Shown here: in pieces, positions 24,590-32,895 of the stretch | How the letters are laid out: every line of letters begins with the position of its first letter | Numbering within the stretch: position 1 is the stretch's first letter | NCBI RefSeq assembly: GCF_014163735.1 | Contig: NZ_JACJDV010000036.1 | Coordinates: forward strand, 1-36,955 | Length of the DNA stretch: 36,955 bases | Direction of reading: 5' to 3' | DNA from: Shewanella sp. SR44-3 | GTDB taxonomy: Bacteria > Pseudomonadota > Gammaproteobacteria > Enterobacterales > Shewanellaceae | Notes under the pieces: model-generated | Seen by the model: only the letters and a program-made list of their open reading frames with translations | What the model was told of the DNA's origin: nothing | The model's database searches: none | Program-made: the position numbers and the translations under genes

Positions 24590-27500
24590 CTAATGGGTTA
24601 GGATGAGTTCGAGCGCGCTAATTGATGCTTGCCACAATTTCTTAAGAGATTGATATGAATCATCATTCAGCTCATCGAGCTCTAGCTGTTTACATCTTTG
24701 ACTTAGTGCAATACATCCCATGCTAGCACTACTGCCTTTAAGGGCGTGAAGTAAGGTTGCGGCATCACAGTTATTATCTGCAAGGGCGGTTATTTGTGCC
24801 GTGCTGCTGTTGCTAAACAAGCTAAACATTTCCTTCATGGTGCGGTCACCAAGATACTGTAAATCATCAATTATTTGTTTTTTATCCAATAAAGGCTGCT
24901 GTGCAGCCTCAGCTAGTTCAACCACATTAAGCTGAGTCCCAGTAACAGCTGAAGCTTCATCTGTCGCCACCCCTATCCAGCGAGCCAATGATTGCATATT
25001 CAGCGGCTTAGCTAACACTTGATCAAAACCTGAGTCTTGGTAAACATGAATGTCATCCTCTTGAATTTGCGCAGTAAATGCGGCGATGCTAACATTCAAC
25101 TTCGCCAGTGCAGCTATCTGTTTAAGCTCTGCCAGTAACGCAATACCTGAGCCATCTCCAAGCTGGATATCTAGCATAATTCCATCAAATTTCTGCGCGG
25201 TATCGGCTCGGTATAAGGCCCTTGCCCTAGCACAACTATCGACCAGCACTGAACTATGGCCAAGGTGGGCCAAAAAGCCCTGAGCCACCATGGCATTAAC
25301 CTTATTATCTTCTATCACTAGGACGCATTGGGGAGCGACTTTAGGCAAAACTACCATAACTGGAGCATAGGCCTCATTACAGGCATGCAGCGGTAAGCTA
25401 AAACCAAATGTTGAGCCCTTTCCAACAATACTTTTTACCCAAATTGACGCTTCAACAGAATGAGCATCATTCATCAACGCCACCAACTCCTTGCAAATGG
25501 CAAGGCCAAGACCTGTACCTCGGGTTCTGCTTTGGTTTGGCAGAGTGCTATAAGCGATAAATAATTGCTTCATCGCCGCCTCACTGATCCCAACACCGGT
25601 ATCTGTAATTTCAAAGACCAAACGCTGCGAATCCACGCTAACTTTAAGCACGATTTCCCCTGTTGGAGTAAATTTAATAGCGTTAGCCAATAAGTTAAAC
25701 AACACTTGACGCAGTTTGGGGCCATCAATATTCACCCACATAGGTAAATCATGCCGTACTAAGCGCAGGGATAAACCCGACAACCCAGCGCCTGCATTCA
25801 TAATCGCCATCACTTCATCCAATAAATCATTAAGGGCAGTTGAGCGGGGCTCGTTAGTGAGCTTTCCTTGCTCTAAACGAGAAAAATCTAAGATGTCATT
25901 CAGCACAGTTTGCAGCAAGGTGCCACTGTATTGGGATAAAGCCAACATCTGTTTTTGTGCTGGGGGCAATGCACCATGACCAAGCAAGGTTAAGGTGCCT
26001 AACAGCCCATTGAGTGGGGTGCGAATTTCATGGCTCATTGTTGCTAAAAACAATGATTTAGCTTGGCTGGCTTGTTCTGCCATGACCCTTGCCGCTGAGT
26101 GGCCTTTTGCTTCGGCATCCAGTTGACGGTTCGCTTCAGCAAGTTCTAAGGTGCGGGCTTGTACTGTACTTTCCAGTGATGCTTTATGGGAAAAAAGCTC
26201 TGATGCGGTCGCTTGCAATTCAGTTTGTAGCGCTTGATTGTGGGCGGTATTTTTCTTAAAAACCTCAATCGCCGATGCCATAGCGGTTAGTTCATCGTCC
26301 CCATGGGGATCGAGTTCCACATCGATATTGCCTTGGCTTAATTGAGATAATGCCGATGTGGCTTCATTAAGGCGTAGTGCAATCCCTTGATAAATCACTC
26401 GGTAAACCACAAGTGCCATGATAATTAACATCAAAATTCCAGTAGCCCATAGCCCAGATTTAGCCCAGAATAATTGCTGTAAAAACTCATGGCGCGCATC
26501 CACAGCATGAGACTGCTGGGTTTTCATGGCGCTGTCTACCGCTTTATTTAATTGCCCAAGTTTATTGGTTAACAGTAATAGCTGGGCATTTTGCCTAGTC
26601 AGCACTTGGGAATATTGCAGCTGCAAACCAAGACTTAAGTTGGCTTGTTTGAGTATCACCAACTCTTTAAACAAATCTGTAGCTCTGGTGGGATCGCGCA
26701 CTAGGTCTTTAAGCAGCTCTAGAGGCATTAAATCAATTTGGCGATTAACCACTGGATCAGCAAATCGACCCGCCCCATGACTATTATTTACCCCAGAGTT
26801 ATTATACTGCGGGGTTATCAACAAGTCGGATTGGGTTAGTACCCGCGACATGCTAGCCAAGACGTTATTAAGCCCCAATTGCTGCTCAGGGGATTGCAAT
26901 AACTGGCCAATAAGCGCGATATGGTGCACTAAGGCTAAAGCGCGGTTTAAACGCTCACGAATATCTAAATCTTGCTCTATGATGGTATCCAACAGATGCG
27001 TGCTATGTGCATTGCCCGCCAATTGTGGGTAAGCCAAGCTCAGCTTTGCCAAAATAGCCGCATCCACCACGGCAAGCTCGGCCTCAAGTAACTCACTGCT
27101 GCGGCTTGCGGCCTCTGCAAGTGCTCGGCCTTTGTCATGTAATTGATGGGCTAGAGTAAGCCGTTCACCCACTTGCTGGCCCAATATTGATAAATCGTGG
27201 ATGATTTCACCTGCAAAAAGAGCAAAATACCGATTATTGCTCGCCCCTAATTGCTGTAAACTCTGCGCGGTTTTATTCAATCCAGTGTCATCCATGCCTT
27301 TGACATTCAGGCCACTGAGCCGTTCGATGGCTGCCAGTAAGTTAGTACTTTCAATGGACAACTTACGCCCTAAAAAAGCCCGTTCAGCCTCTTTTTCTAC
27401 GCGCTCAAGCCTCTGAGCATTATCTAATAACGCATTAGAAGACTGCATTAATTGTCTGGCCGCCTCTGAAGCGGGCAGCGCCTCTTCATACAAATATTTA

Positions 27501-27631
27501 TCCGCAAGCTTAACCCAGTAAAGCGAGACGCTCCCTAAGCTTATCAATAGCAGTAACAGCAAACCAAGTAGACTAAATGCCAACATTAAACGGCCCACTA
27601 AACTCTTGCCTGACAGTGATAAAGTCCTCAC
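24590..27631 (-). CDS. torS: TorS, hybrid sensor histidine kinase for TMAO
   Basis: A 1013-residue tripartite hybrid kinase. It has an N-terminal TM helix (about residues 12-35), a long helical periplasmic sensor, a second TM (about residues 395-415), HAMP, and a HisKA domain with the acceptor His534 in [14 protein letters not shown] HATPase domain (NLLANAIKF, then DTGVGIS, then [10 protein letters not shown]) follows, then a receiver with Asp821 in [11 protein letters not shown] and an HPt domain with His962 in [11 protein letters not shown]. Phosphate passes from His534 to Asp821 to His962 to TorR. TMAO is sensed through periplasmic TorT. The start is GTG at 27631, with AAGGA six bases upstream. 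It is divergent from torT. It is about 100 residues longer than E. coli TorS (914). Confidence 0.95.
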   Translation of the reverse strand: MRTLSLSGKSLVGRLMLAFSLLGLLLLLLISLGSVSLYWVKLADKYLYEEALPASEAARQLMQSSNALLDNAQRLERVEKEAERAFLGRKLSIESTNLLAAIERLSGLNVKGMDDTGLNKTAQSLQQLGASNNRYFALFAGEIIHDLSILGQQVGERLTLAHQLHDKGRALAEAASRSSELLEAELAVVDAAILAKLSLAYPQLAGNAHSTHLLDTIIEQDLDIRERLNRALALVHHIALIGQLLQSPEQQLGLNNVLASMSRVLTQSDLLITPQYNNSGVNNSHGAGRFADPVVNRQIDLMPLELLKDLVRDPTRATDLFKELVILKQANLSLGLQLQYSQVLTRQNAQLLLLTNKLGQLNKAVDSAMKTQQSHAVDARHEFLQQLFWAKSGLWATGILMLIIMALVVYRVIYQGIALRLNEATSALSQLSQGNIDVELDPHGDDELTAMASAIEVFKKNTAHNQALQTELQATASELFSHKASLESTVQARTLELAEANRQLDAEAKGHSAARVMAEQASQAKSLFLATMSHEIRTPLNGLLGTLTLLGHGALPPAQKQMLALSQYSGTLLQTVLNDILDFSRLEQGKLTNEPRSTALNDLLDEVMAIMNAGAGLSGLSLRLVRHDLPMWVNIDGPKLRQVLFNLLANAIKFTPTGEIVLKVSVDSQRLVFEITDTGVGISEAAMKQLFIAYSTLPNQSRTRGTGLGLAICKELVALMNDAHSVEASIWVKSIVGKGSTFGFSLPLHACNEAYAPVMVVLPKVAPQCVLVIEDNKVNAMVAQGFLAHLGHSSVLVDSCARARALYRADTAQKFDGIMLDIQLGDGSGIALLAELKQIAALAKLNVSIAAFTAQIQEDDIHVYQDSGFDQVLAKPLNMQSLARWIGVATDEASAVTGTQLNVVELAEAAQQPLLDKKQIIDDLQYLGDRTMKEMFSLFSNSSTAQITALADNNCDAATLLHALKGSSASMGCIALSQRCKQLELDELNDDSYQSLKKLWQASISALELILTH

Positions 27632-27739
27632 ATTTGTTCCTTAAACTGTTACCATTACGAACAATTAGTTGTTACCTGATTTAAGCTTGAATTTAAGTAA
27701 CGTAATGAAATGTGCACAATAGAAAAGTGAGTCAATAAC

Positions 27740-28858
27740 ATGCACCAACTCATGTATATATTCTTGTTCATATTACTAGGCTGCATTCCAACACTTTTAG
27801 GCTTTGCCCATGCAGCACCCATTCAATATTGGACATTAGAGCAGCGCACACCGTTTAATGGCAAAATTCAAACCTCAAATTCCATCCACTACGCTCCCCT
27901 CACTCAAGCAAAAAAACCATGGCGGATCTGCGCTTTAGTGCCGCACCTTAAAGACGCCTACTGGATAGGCATAGACTATGGCTTGGTGTCACAAGCTAAG
28001 CAATTGAGCATTAATTTATCCTTGTTTGAAGCAGGCAGCTATTACAAAAAAAGTAAACAGTTAAAACAACTTGAGCACTGCCTTAGCCAAGATTTTGATG
28101 CCATCTTACTGGGTAGCGTAGATCCTGATCTGCTTAAAGGCTACAAAGCCCAGATAAATAAACCCATTATTGCCCTAGTTAATCGCCTCGATAGCCCAGT
28201 TATTGATACTCGGGTTGGAGTCAATTGGTATCAAATGGGCTGGCTCGCCGGTGATTTTATTCGCAGCTCATTAAGCCCGGCGCCATTGGCGAATAGCGCG
28301 CCCTTAAACACCACAAAAGTCCCCTCGATAAAGCTCGCCTTACTCACAGGCCCTGAACGGGTGGGAGGCAGTGACTGGGTGGAGCTTGGGATACTTGATG
28401 CCATTGCCAATAGTCAGATTGATGTATCTTCCATCCGTCACACGGATAATAACCGCGATCTTTATCGGGATCAGTTACATAACCTGCTCAACGATCATCA
28501 GCCCGATTACATTCTTGGCAGCGCCGTTGCTATTGAAGCTGCGGTGGGAGCCTTGCAACATAAAAAACTCAGTAACCAGATAAAGCTTGTTAGTAGTTAT
28601 TTATCTCCCGCCGTGCTGCGAGGCATCTATCGCCATAAGGTAGCGTTTAGCAGTAACGATCAAGTGGTATTACAAGGAAAACTTGCCATCGATGTGATAG
28701 TAAAAATCCTTGAAGGTGCTGGGCCATTTGGGGATATAGGCCCAAAAATACAAACGTTAATCCAAGAAAATATACAACTCAACGCCCTTGAAGACAGCTT
28801 AGCCCCGGCAGACTTCTACCCCATTTACCGCGTTACAAATGTTAAGCCTAGGCCTTAA
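27740..28858 (+). CDS. torT: TorT, periplasmic TMAO-binding sensor protein
   Basis: A 372-residue periplasmic binding protein of the LacI/ribose-binding type (TorT). The signal peptide covers about residues 1-25 (hydrophobic core YIFLFILLGCIPTLLGF, cleavage after AHA). The mature protein has two alpha/beta lobes; RICALVPHLKDAYWIGIDYGL near residues 62-82 begins the first and resembles TorT of E. coli. TMAO-bound TorT interacts with the sensor domain of TorS and thereby changes its kinase activity. It is divergent from torS (108 bp between starts) and convergent with torR (29 bp between stops). I see no TorR box in the torS-torT gap. Confidence 0.92.
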   Translation: MHQLMYIFLFILLGCIPTLLGFAHAAPIQYWTLEQRTPFNGKIQTSNSIHYAPLTQAKKPWRICALVPHLKDAYWIGIDYGLVSQAKQLSINLSLFEAGSYYKKSKQLKQLEHCLSQDFDAILLGSVDPDLLKGYKAQINKPIIALVNRLDSPVIDTRVGVNWYQMGWLAGDFIRSSLSPAPLANSAPLNTTKVPSIKLALLTGPERVGGSDWVELGILDAIANSQIDVSSIRHTDNNRDLYRDQLHNLLNDHQPDYILGSAVAIEAAVGALQHKKLSNQIKLVSSYLSPAVLRGIYRHKVAFSSNDQVVLQGKLAIDVIVKILEGAGPFGDIGPKIQTLIQENIQLNALEDSLAPADFYPIYRVTNVKPRP

Positions 28859-28883
28859 ACCTGAGCCTTTAACCTGAGGCTTA
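28843..28883. repeat. Inverted and tandem repeat between convergent torT and torR
   Basis: TAAGCCT (28843-28849) and AGGCTTA (28877-28883) could pair across a 27-base loop that holds the torT stop and two copies of AACCTGAG (28858 and 28871). It is possibly a weak shared terminator; no strong T-tract is present. Confidence 0.3.
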
Positions 28884-28887
28884 CCCC

Positions 28888-29613
28888 TCAATCTTCAACT
28901 TTAGTGGCAAATAAGTAGCCTTCACCATGGACTGTCACAAACAGATCTGCCTGTAATTTATTGCGCAGGCGGCGGATAATGACATCTATAGTTCTGTCAT
29001 TAACCTCTTCATTTCTATGACTGGTTTGCTGCATTAAGCGTTCACGGGACAATACCTGTTGTGGGTGCAAGGCAAACACGGTAAGCAGCTCAAATTCGGC
29101 TTTTGTGAGTTTAATCACATCTTCATCTCGGGTTAATTTACGGTTATTTAACCCCAGAATGTAGTTATCAAACACTATCAAGTCATCGCACTTTTCAAAT
29201 TGAGCCACGACTTCTTGCTGAGCTTTTTTAACCAAAGAAATTCGCCACAGTAAATTTTTAACTCGGACTAATAATTCCCTTAATTCAAAAGGCTTAGTGA
29301 CATAATCATCCGCGCCCATTTCAAGCCCAATAATTTTATCTATGGTTTCATCACGCCCAGTCACTAAGATAATCCCAACGTCAGAGCGACCTCTGAGATC
29401 TCGGGCCAAACTCAAACCATCAGTCCCTGGTAAATTGACATCTAACATCACCAAATCTATGTGCTGTTTGGCAAATTGTTGCCACATCTGCTCACCGTCT
29501 GCAGCTTCAAGGACTCGATAACCTTCTCGCTCAAAATACCCCTTTAATCGAGCACGAATAACGGCTTCGTCATCAACCACGAGTACAGTATTCGCAAACC
29601 CAGTCGCAGCCAT
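28888..29613 (-). CDS. torR: TorR, OmpR-family response regulator of TMAO respiration
   Basis: A 241-residue response regulator (E. coli TorR has 230). The receiver domain has the acidic pair Asp14/Asp15 in VVDDE, the phosphoacceptor Asp58 in MLDVNLPG, and the conserved lysine of YVTKPF. The C-terminal OmpR/PhoB winged helix contains LTKAEFELLTVFALHP and NDRTIDVIIRRLRNKL. Phosphorylated TorR activates torECAD and, in S. oneidensis, torF, and represses its own gene. The ATG at 29613 was chosen; a GTG at 29640 would add nine residues without a ribosome-binding site. A TorR-type direct repeat at 29655-29670 overlaps its expected promoter. Confidence 0.95.
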   Translation of the reverse strand: MAATGFANTVLVVDDEAVIRARLKGYFEREGYRVLEAADGEQMWQQFAKQHIDLVMLDVNLPGTDGLSLARDLRGRSDVGIILVTGRDETIDKIIGLEMGADDYVTKPFELRELLVRVKNLLWRISLVKKAQQEVVAQFEKCDDLIVFDNYILGLNNRKLTRDEDVIKLTKAEFELLTVFALHPQQVLSRERLMQQTSHRNEEVNDRTIDVIIRRLRNKLQADLFVTVHGEGYLFATKVED

Positions 29614-29654
29614 GTTCTCATTCCAAATAAGCGGTCTCACAATAAGGGTTATTA

Positions 29655-29670
29655 TTCATAATTTTTCACA
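29655..29670 (-). promoter_or_regulatory. TorR operator at the torR promoter
   Basis: On the plus strand TTCATA (29655-29660), four bases, TTCACA (29665-29670), one base from the perfect TorR box. torR is transcribed on the minus strand, so the hexamers face against transcription. The minus-strand reading TATGAA (29655-29660) may serve as the -10, so binding would block the promoter. In S. oneidensis the torR box also overlaps the -10 and TorR represses itself. Confidence 0.65.
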
Positions 29671-29722
29671 TTTGCCTATTACCCCATGCCTAGAATGCGT
29701 CACAGCTAACAAAAAAGACTAT

Positions 29723-29768
29723 AAAAAAGGATCTGTGCGGCACAAAATTTGTGCAATACAGATCCTTT
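29723..29768 (-). terminator. Rho-independent terminator after torF
   Basis: Stem AAAGGATCTGT (29726-29736) with ACAGATCCTTT (29758-29768), plus an inner stem GCACAAA/TTTGTGC. Read on the minus strand it is followed by a T-tract (the A-tract at 29723-29728). It lies 56 bp past the torF stop and separates torF from torR, which therefore needs its own promoter. Confidence 0.85.
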
Positions 29769-29823
29769 AAGGCTATCCTGTGACGCTTGTGCTACACGCT
29801 TATATTTATATTAATGGTTAAGA

Positions 29824-30573
29824 TTAAAAGCTTTTACTAAGTCCTAACACCACTCTGTCGTCAAAAATCTTAGTCTGAGTGCCATAGACTTTATGATCAG
29901 CCTCCACTGTGCTGCCGTGATAGCGCAAATCAAAATTGATGCCAGCATAAGCTTTACTCACACCAAGGTTCCAATGGCCCCAACCTTCAGCCCCCTCACC
30001 ATCAAGATCTTGATAACCAAAACTGCCAGACACCTTAACGCCATTATCAAAACCATAGCTTGGGTGCACGGCATAGTTAACCCCTTGCCAGCCCTTAACA
30101 CCAAACCAATCATCCAAGGTTGGGGTCACTTCAAGCTGCACATTCGCGCTGCCAAATTGCTTGCCCACTTTTAGCCATAATTCAGTGTAATTAGAGTACG
30201 ATGCGCCAGGATAGAGATACGAAAACACCATCACATCATAGCTAATGCCACTGGTACCAAATTCGCCAGTTTTACCTATGTAAGGTGCGGTCACAATTTC
30301 TAAATTTGGATCGGCAAATTTAATATTTGAAGCAAAAACACCTGAGTACCAACCCAGATCATTGCCCCAGCCTAAGGTACCCTGCACTACAGGTACATCA
30401 CCATCCATGGTTTCGGACTCCCCCCGAAAAACATAGTCAGATGCAAACGTCAGCTTACCACTAATCTTGCCATCAAAGACTTCACTCTCTTGAGCAGCAT
30501 GGGCTAATGGTGTTGCCGATAGCAGCACAGCACCTAAGATAACAGATTGAGCTAGTTGATATTTATTATTCAT
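29824..30573 (-). CDS. torF: TorF-family putative outer-membrane porin
   Basis: A 249-residue outer-membrane beta-barrel protein. The signal peptide is about residues 1-26 (cleavage after LAHA), and the barrel shows alternating hydrophobic and aromatic strands ending in the typical C-terminal phenylalanine (VLGLSKSF). The N-terminal SGKLTFASDYVFRGES is characteristic of the TorF/TIGR02001 family. In S. oneidensis torF is induced by TMAO through TorR and thought to serve TMAO respiration; transport of TMAO or trimethylamine across the outer membrane is a guess. The ATG at 30573 has AGGGTG before it; GTG and ATG codons at 30582 and 30579 are less likely. A perfect TorR box lies upstream. Confidence 0.85.
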   Translation of the reverse strand: MNNKYQLAQSVILGAVLLSATPLAHAAQESEVFDGKISGKLTFASDYVFRGESETMDGDVPVVQGTLGWGNDLGWYSGVFASNIKFADPNLEIVTAPYIGKTGEFGTSGISYDVMVFSYLYPGASYSNYTELWLKVGKQFGSANVQLEVTPTLDDWFGVKGWQGVNYAVHPSYGFDNGVKVSGSFGYQDLDGEGAEGWGHWNLGVSKAYAGINFDLRYHGSTVEADHKVYGTQTKIFDDRVVLGLSKSF

Positions 30574-30611
30574 AATCATCACCCTTTATAGACACTTTTA
30601 TAGATGGGCTG

Positions 30612-30617
30612 ACTATA
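30612..30617 (-). promoter_or_regulatory. Candidate -10 element of torF
   Basis: TATAGT on the minus strand lies about 39 bp before the torF start. The predicted start of transcription near 30605 puts the TorR box centre at about -72; -74 was reported for S. oneidensis torF. No -35 hexamer is seen. Confidence 0.5.
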
Positions 30618-30626
30618 TGACAAACT

Positions 30627-30685
30627 TATGAATGGCGATTAGGTAAGATATGAAATGACAAAAAACAAATATGAAAACTTATGAA
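30627..30685 (-). promoter_or_regulatory. TorR operator of torF: perfect box plus two phased half-sites
   Basis: On the plus strand TATGAA (30670-30675), AACT, TATGAA (30680-30685); on the minus strand this is the exact box TTCATA-N4-TTCATA. Two more TATGAA half-sites lie at 30649-30654 and 30627-30632. Successive half-sites start 10, 21 and 22 bases apart, so all fall on about the same face of the helix. Confidence 0.8.
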
Positions 30686-30995
30686 TATAAACCATTTTAA
30701 TAGGTCGTAAACCAAACATAAAAATTTGCACAAACACAATAACCTCTTCCAAAACAAAGGATTATAAATAAAGTGACTTACAGCACATATTCATGCCGTT
30801 CCAAGTAATTCCTCCATGGATGAACAAAGATTACTCGATGTCGTTAATAACTCTGATATAGCTTGTTAAGATCACAATAGTGGTAAGGTCAACGATATAT
30901 TGGCATACTCCATTTTTGATTGCACATTATTTAAGCCGTTAGTTTATTAGCCTAATTATGCCGAAGGAATATTCGCGCTAACACCTTGCCTCTTC

Positions 30996-31018
30996 GCCTA
31001 ATTGTGGCGACAATAGGC
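30996..31018 (+). promoter_or_regulatory. Hairpin in the presumed tamA leader
   Basis: GCCTAATTGT (30996-31005) pairs with ACAATAGGC (31010-31018) across a 4-base loop, with one bulged A. It lies 36 bp before the tamA start. No T-tract follows. Its role is unknown. Confidence 0.4.
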
Positions 31019-31053
31019 ATCTGATTATCCTTGATTAAGTGCCCTGATTGTTA

Positions 31054-32895
31054 ATGTCCCCTCGTTTATTGTTGCTGTATTTTTGGCTAATTATCGCCCC
31101 TTTGGCGTCTTTCCCAGCCTTTGGCGACAACACTTGGTTAAGCATTAATGTTACTGGGGTTAACAGTAAGCTAGAACGCAATATCCGCGCCCACCTAGGC
31201 GCGGATCCTGATTCAGATGTACAGCGCCGCGCCTACCTGTTTACTGCCGAAGATAACATCACCGCAGCCCTTGAATCACTGGGGCACTACCATGCCAGCG
31301 TGGAGTTAAGCGTACTTGAATCTGATACTGAGCCTTGGCAACTCACGGTCGCCATCACTCAAGGTGAGCCTACGTTAGTGCAATGGGTCGACATTCAATT
31401 CAGTGGTGAAATGCGCGGCGATGAAGCCTTTGATTTATGGTTAGACAGTATCAATTTACTTCCAGGTGATCCCCTAAATCATGGACGTTATTCTGAGATT
31501 AAATCCCAACTTTCAACCTTAGCACTCACCCGTGGTTACTTTGATGCTCAGTACAGCCTTGCTGAAATTCAAGTCAACCGTGACCTCAATAGTGCCAAAA
31601 TCAGCCTGCATTTTGATTCTGGTAAACGCTACCTATTCGATAACGTCAGTTTTAGTGGCCACAGTTTAGATGATGAGCTACTCAATACCTTAGTGCCTTT
31701 CAATGCTAATACTCCTTATTCCAGCTCTCAGCTGTCAACGCTGCATCGCAATCTGTTGGATTCTGGCTATTTCAGCAGTATTAAAGTACTGCCTCAAATT
31801 GATAAAATCCATGACAATTTAGTGCCGATTAAAGTTGAGCTCCTTGATAGGCGGGCACATTCTTTTGAAGTGGGCGTGGGCGCAGATATTGGCAATAGCA
31901 GTGAGAAAAGTATCGAACCTAGAGTCAGATTTACCTGGCGTACGCCACAAGTTAATCAGTTAGGCCACAGCCAAGAAACTAGCCTAGAGTGGTCCCCTGA
32001 GCGACCTAAATTCTTAACCACCTATGCCATTCCTTTGACCCATGTGCTAAATGACAAACTCAGTATCAGATTGGGATTACTACAGGATAAATATGGCGTA
32101 ACTCAAGACTATATCACCTCAGATAAAGCCTTTACTAACACTGGTGAACTTGAATCAAGCAAACGCTTATTAGGCATAATCAGGCAGCAAAAGCTCAATA
32201 ATCAATGGCTATGGAGCTATTCACTCGAAACTGTTCATGAAGAGTATAGTCAATTAGATCAAGAGTTTGATCCTGATTTATATCTGCTTGGTATGAACTT
32301 AACTCGTAGTCAACGAGGTGACAATAGCTTAGATCCAAAGTCAGGATTTAGACAAATTTATAGCATTGAGTATGCAGATCCAGGCTTTGGCTCAAGCTTG
32401 CAATTGACCAGACTTCAGAGCCGCTTTAAGTGGATAGACACCTTGTTTGATAAACACAGATTTGTGGCTCGCCTCGATTTAGCTGCCAATTTAGCCGACA
32501 CCCAAGACATGGCGAATATTCCGCCATCACTGCGCTATTTTGCCGGTGGCGATCAAAGTATTCGCGGCTATGGCTACCAAGAGTTAGGCCCGCATATCGA
32601 ATATACTAATGCCAAAGGTGGTACATCACGACAAGTGGTCGGGGGTCGCTATCTTGCGGTGGCAAGCCTCGAGTATCAATATTACCTAACACCAACATGG
32701 CGATTGGCAAGTTTTATCGATGGTGGTAATGCCTTTGACACAGATCAATTTGAGCCTGTATTGGCCGTTGGTGGCGGCGTTCACTGGATCTCTCCCATAG
32801 GTCCTATCAAACTGGATTTAGGCGTTGGCTTAAAAGAAACCGACACTGTAGCCCGCTCATGGAGAATTCATCTCACAATGGGGACTGAGTTATGA
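31054..32895 (+). CDS. tamA: TamA, outer-membrane Omp85-family subunit of the translocation and assembly module
   Basis: A 613-residue Omp85-family protein (E. coli TamA 577). The signal peptide is about residues 1-24 (cleavage near FPAFG). Three POTRA domains follow (about residues 25-270), then a 16-strand barrel. The conserved loop-6 motif is GGDQSIRGYGYQELGP with Arg504, and the beta-barrel end LGVGLKETDTVARSWRIHLTMG closes the protein. With TamB it aids insertion of some outer-membrane proteins and phospholipid transport. The start is ambiguous: ATG at 31054 was chosen, although a TTG at 31048 is in frame and neither has a strong ribosome-binding site. It overlaps tamB by 4 bases (ATGA). 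Confidence 0.93.
   Translation: MSPRLLLLYFWLIIAPLASFPAFGDNTWLSINVTGVNSKLERNIRAHLGADPDSDVQRRAYLFTAEDNITAALESLGHYHASVELSVLESDTEPWQLTVAITQGEPTLVQWVDIQFSGEMRGDEAFDLWLDSINLLPGDPLNHGRYSEIKSQLSTLALTRGYFDAQYSLAEIQVNRDLNSAKISLHFDSGKRYLFDNVSFSGHSLDDELLNTLVPFNANTPYSSSQLSTLHRNLLDSGYFSSIKVLPQIDKIHDNLVPIKVELLDRRAHSFEVGVGADIGNSSEKSIEPRVRFTWRTPQVNQLGHSQETSLEWSPERPKFLTTYAIPLTHVLNDKLSIRLGLLQDKYGVTQDYITSDKAFTNTGELESSKRLLGIIRQQKLNNQWLWSYSLETVHEEYSQLDQEFDPDLYLLGMNLTRSQRGDNSLDPKSGFRQIYSIEYADPGFGSSLQLTRLQSRFKWIDTLFDKHRFVARLDLAANLADTQDMANIPPSLRYFAGGDQSIRGYGYQELGPHIEYTNAKGGTSRQVVGGRYLAVASLEYQYYLTPTWRLASFIDGGNAFDTDQFEPVLAVGGGVHWISPIGPIKLDLGVGLKETDTVARSWRIHLTMGTEL

Larger units (their letters stand above)
30574..31053. 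other. Divergent intergenic region between torF and tamA
   Basis: About 480 bp, A/T-rich and without a credible gene. It holds the torF promoter with TorR half-sites at 30627-30685, then a stretch with no recognised element (30690-30990), then a hairpin in the presumed tamA leader at 30996-31018. Confidence 0.7.

Noticed and set aside
27632..27739. TorR box in the torS-torT divergent promoter region
   Set aside because: No TTCAYA-N4-TTCAYA repeat is present in either orientation; only two GTTACC copies about 25 bp apart, too weak to call.
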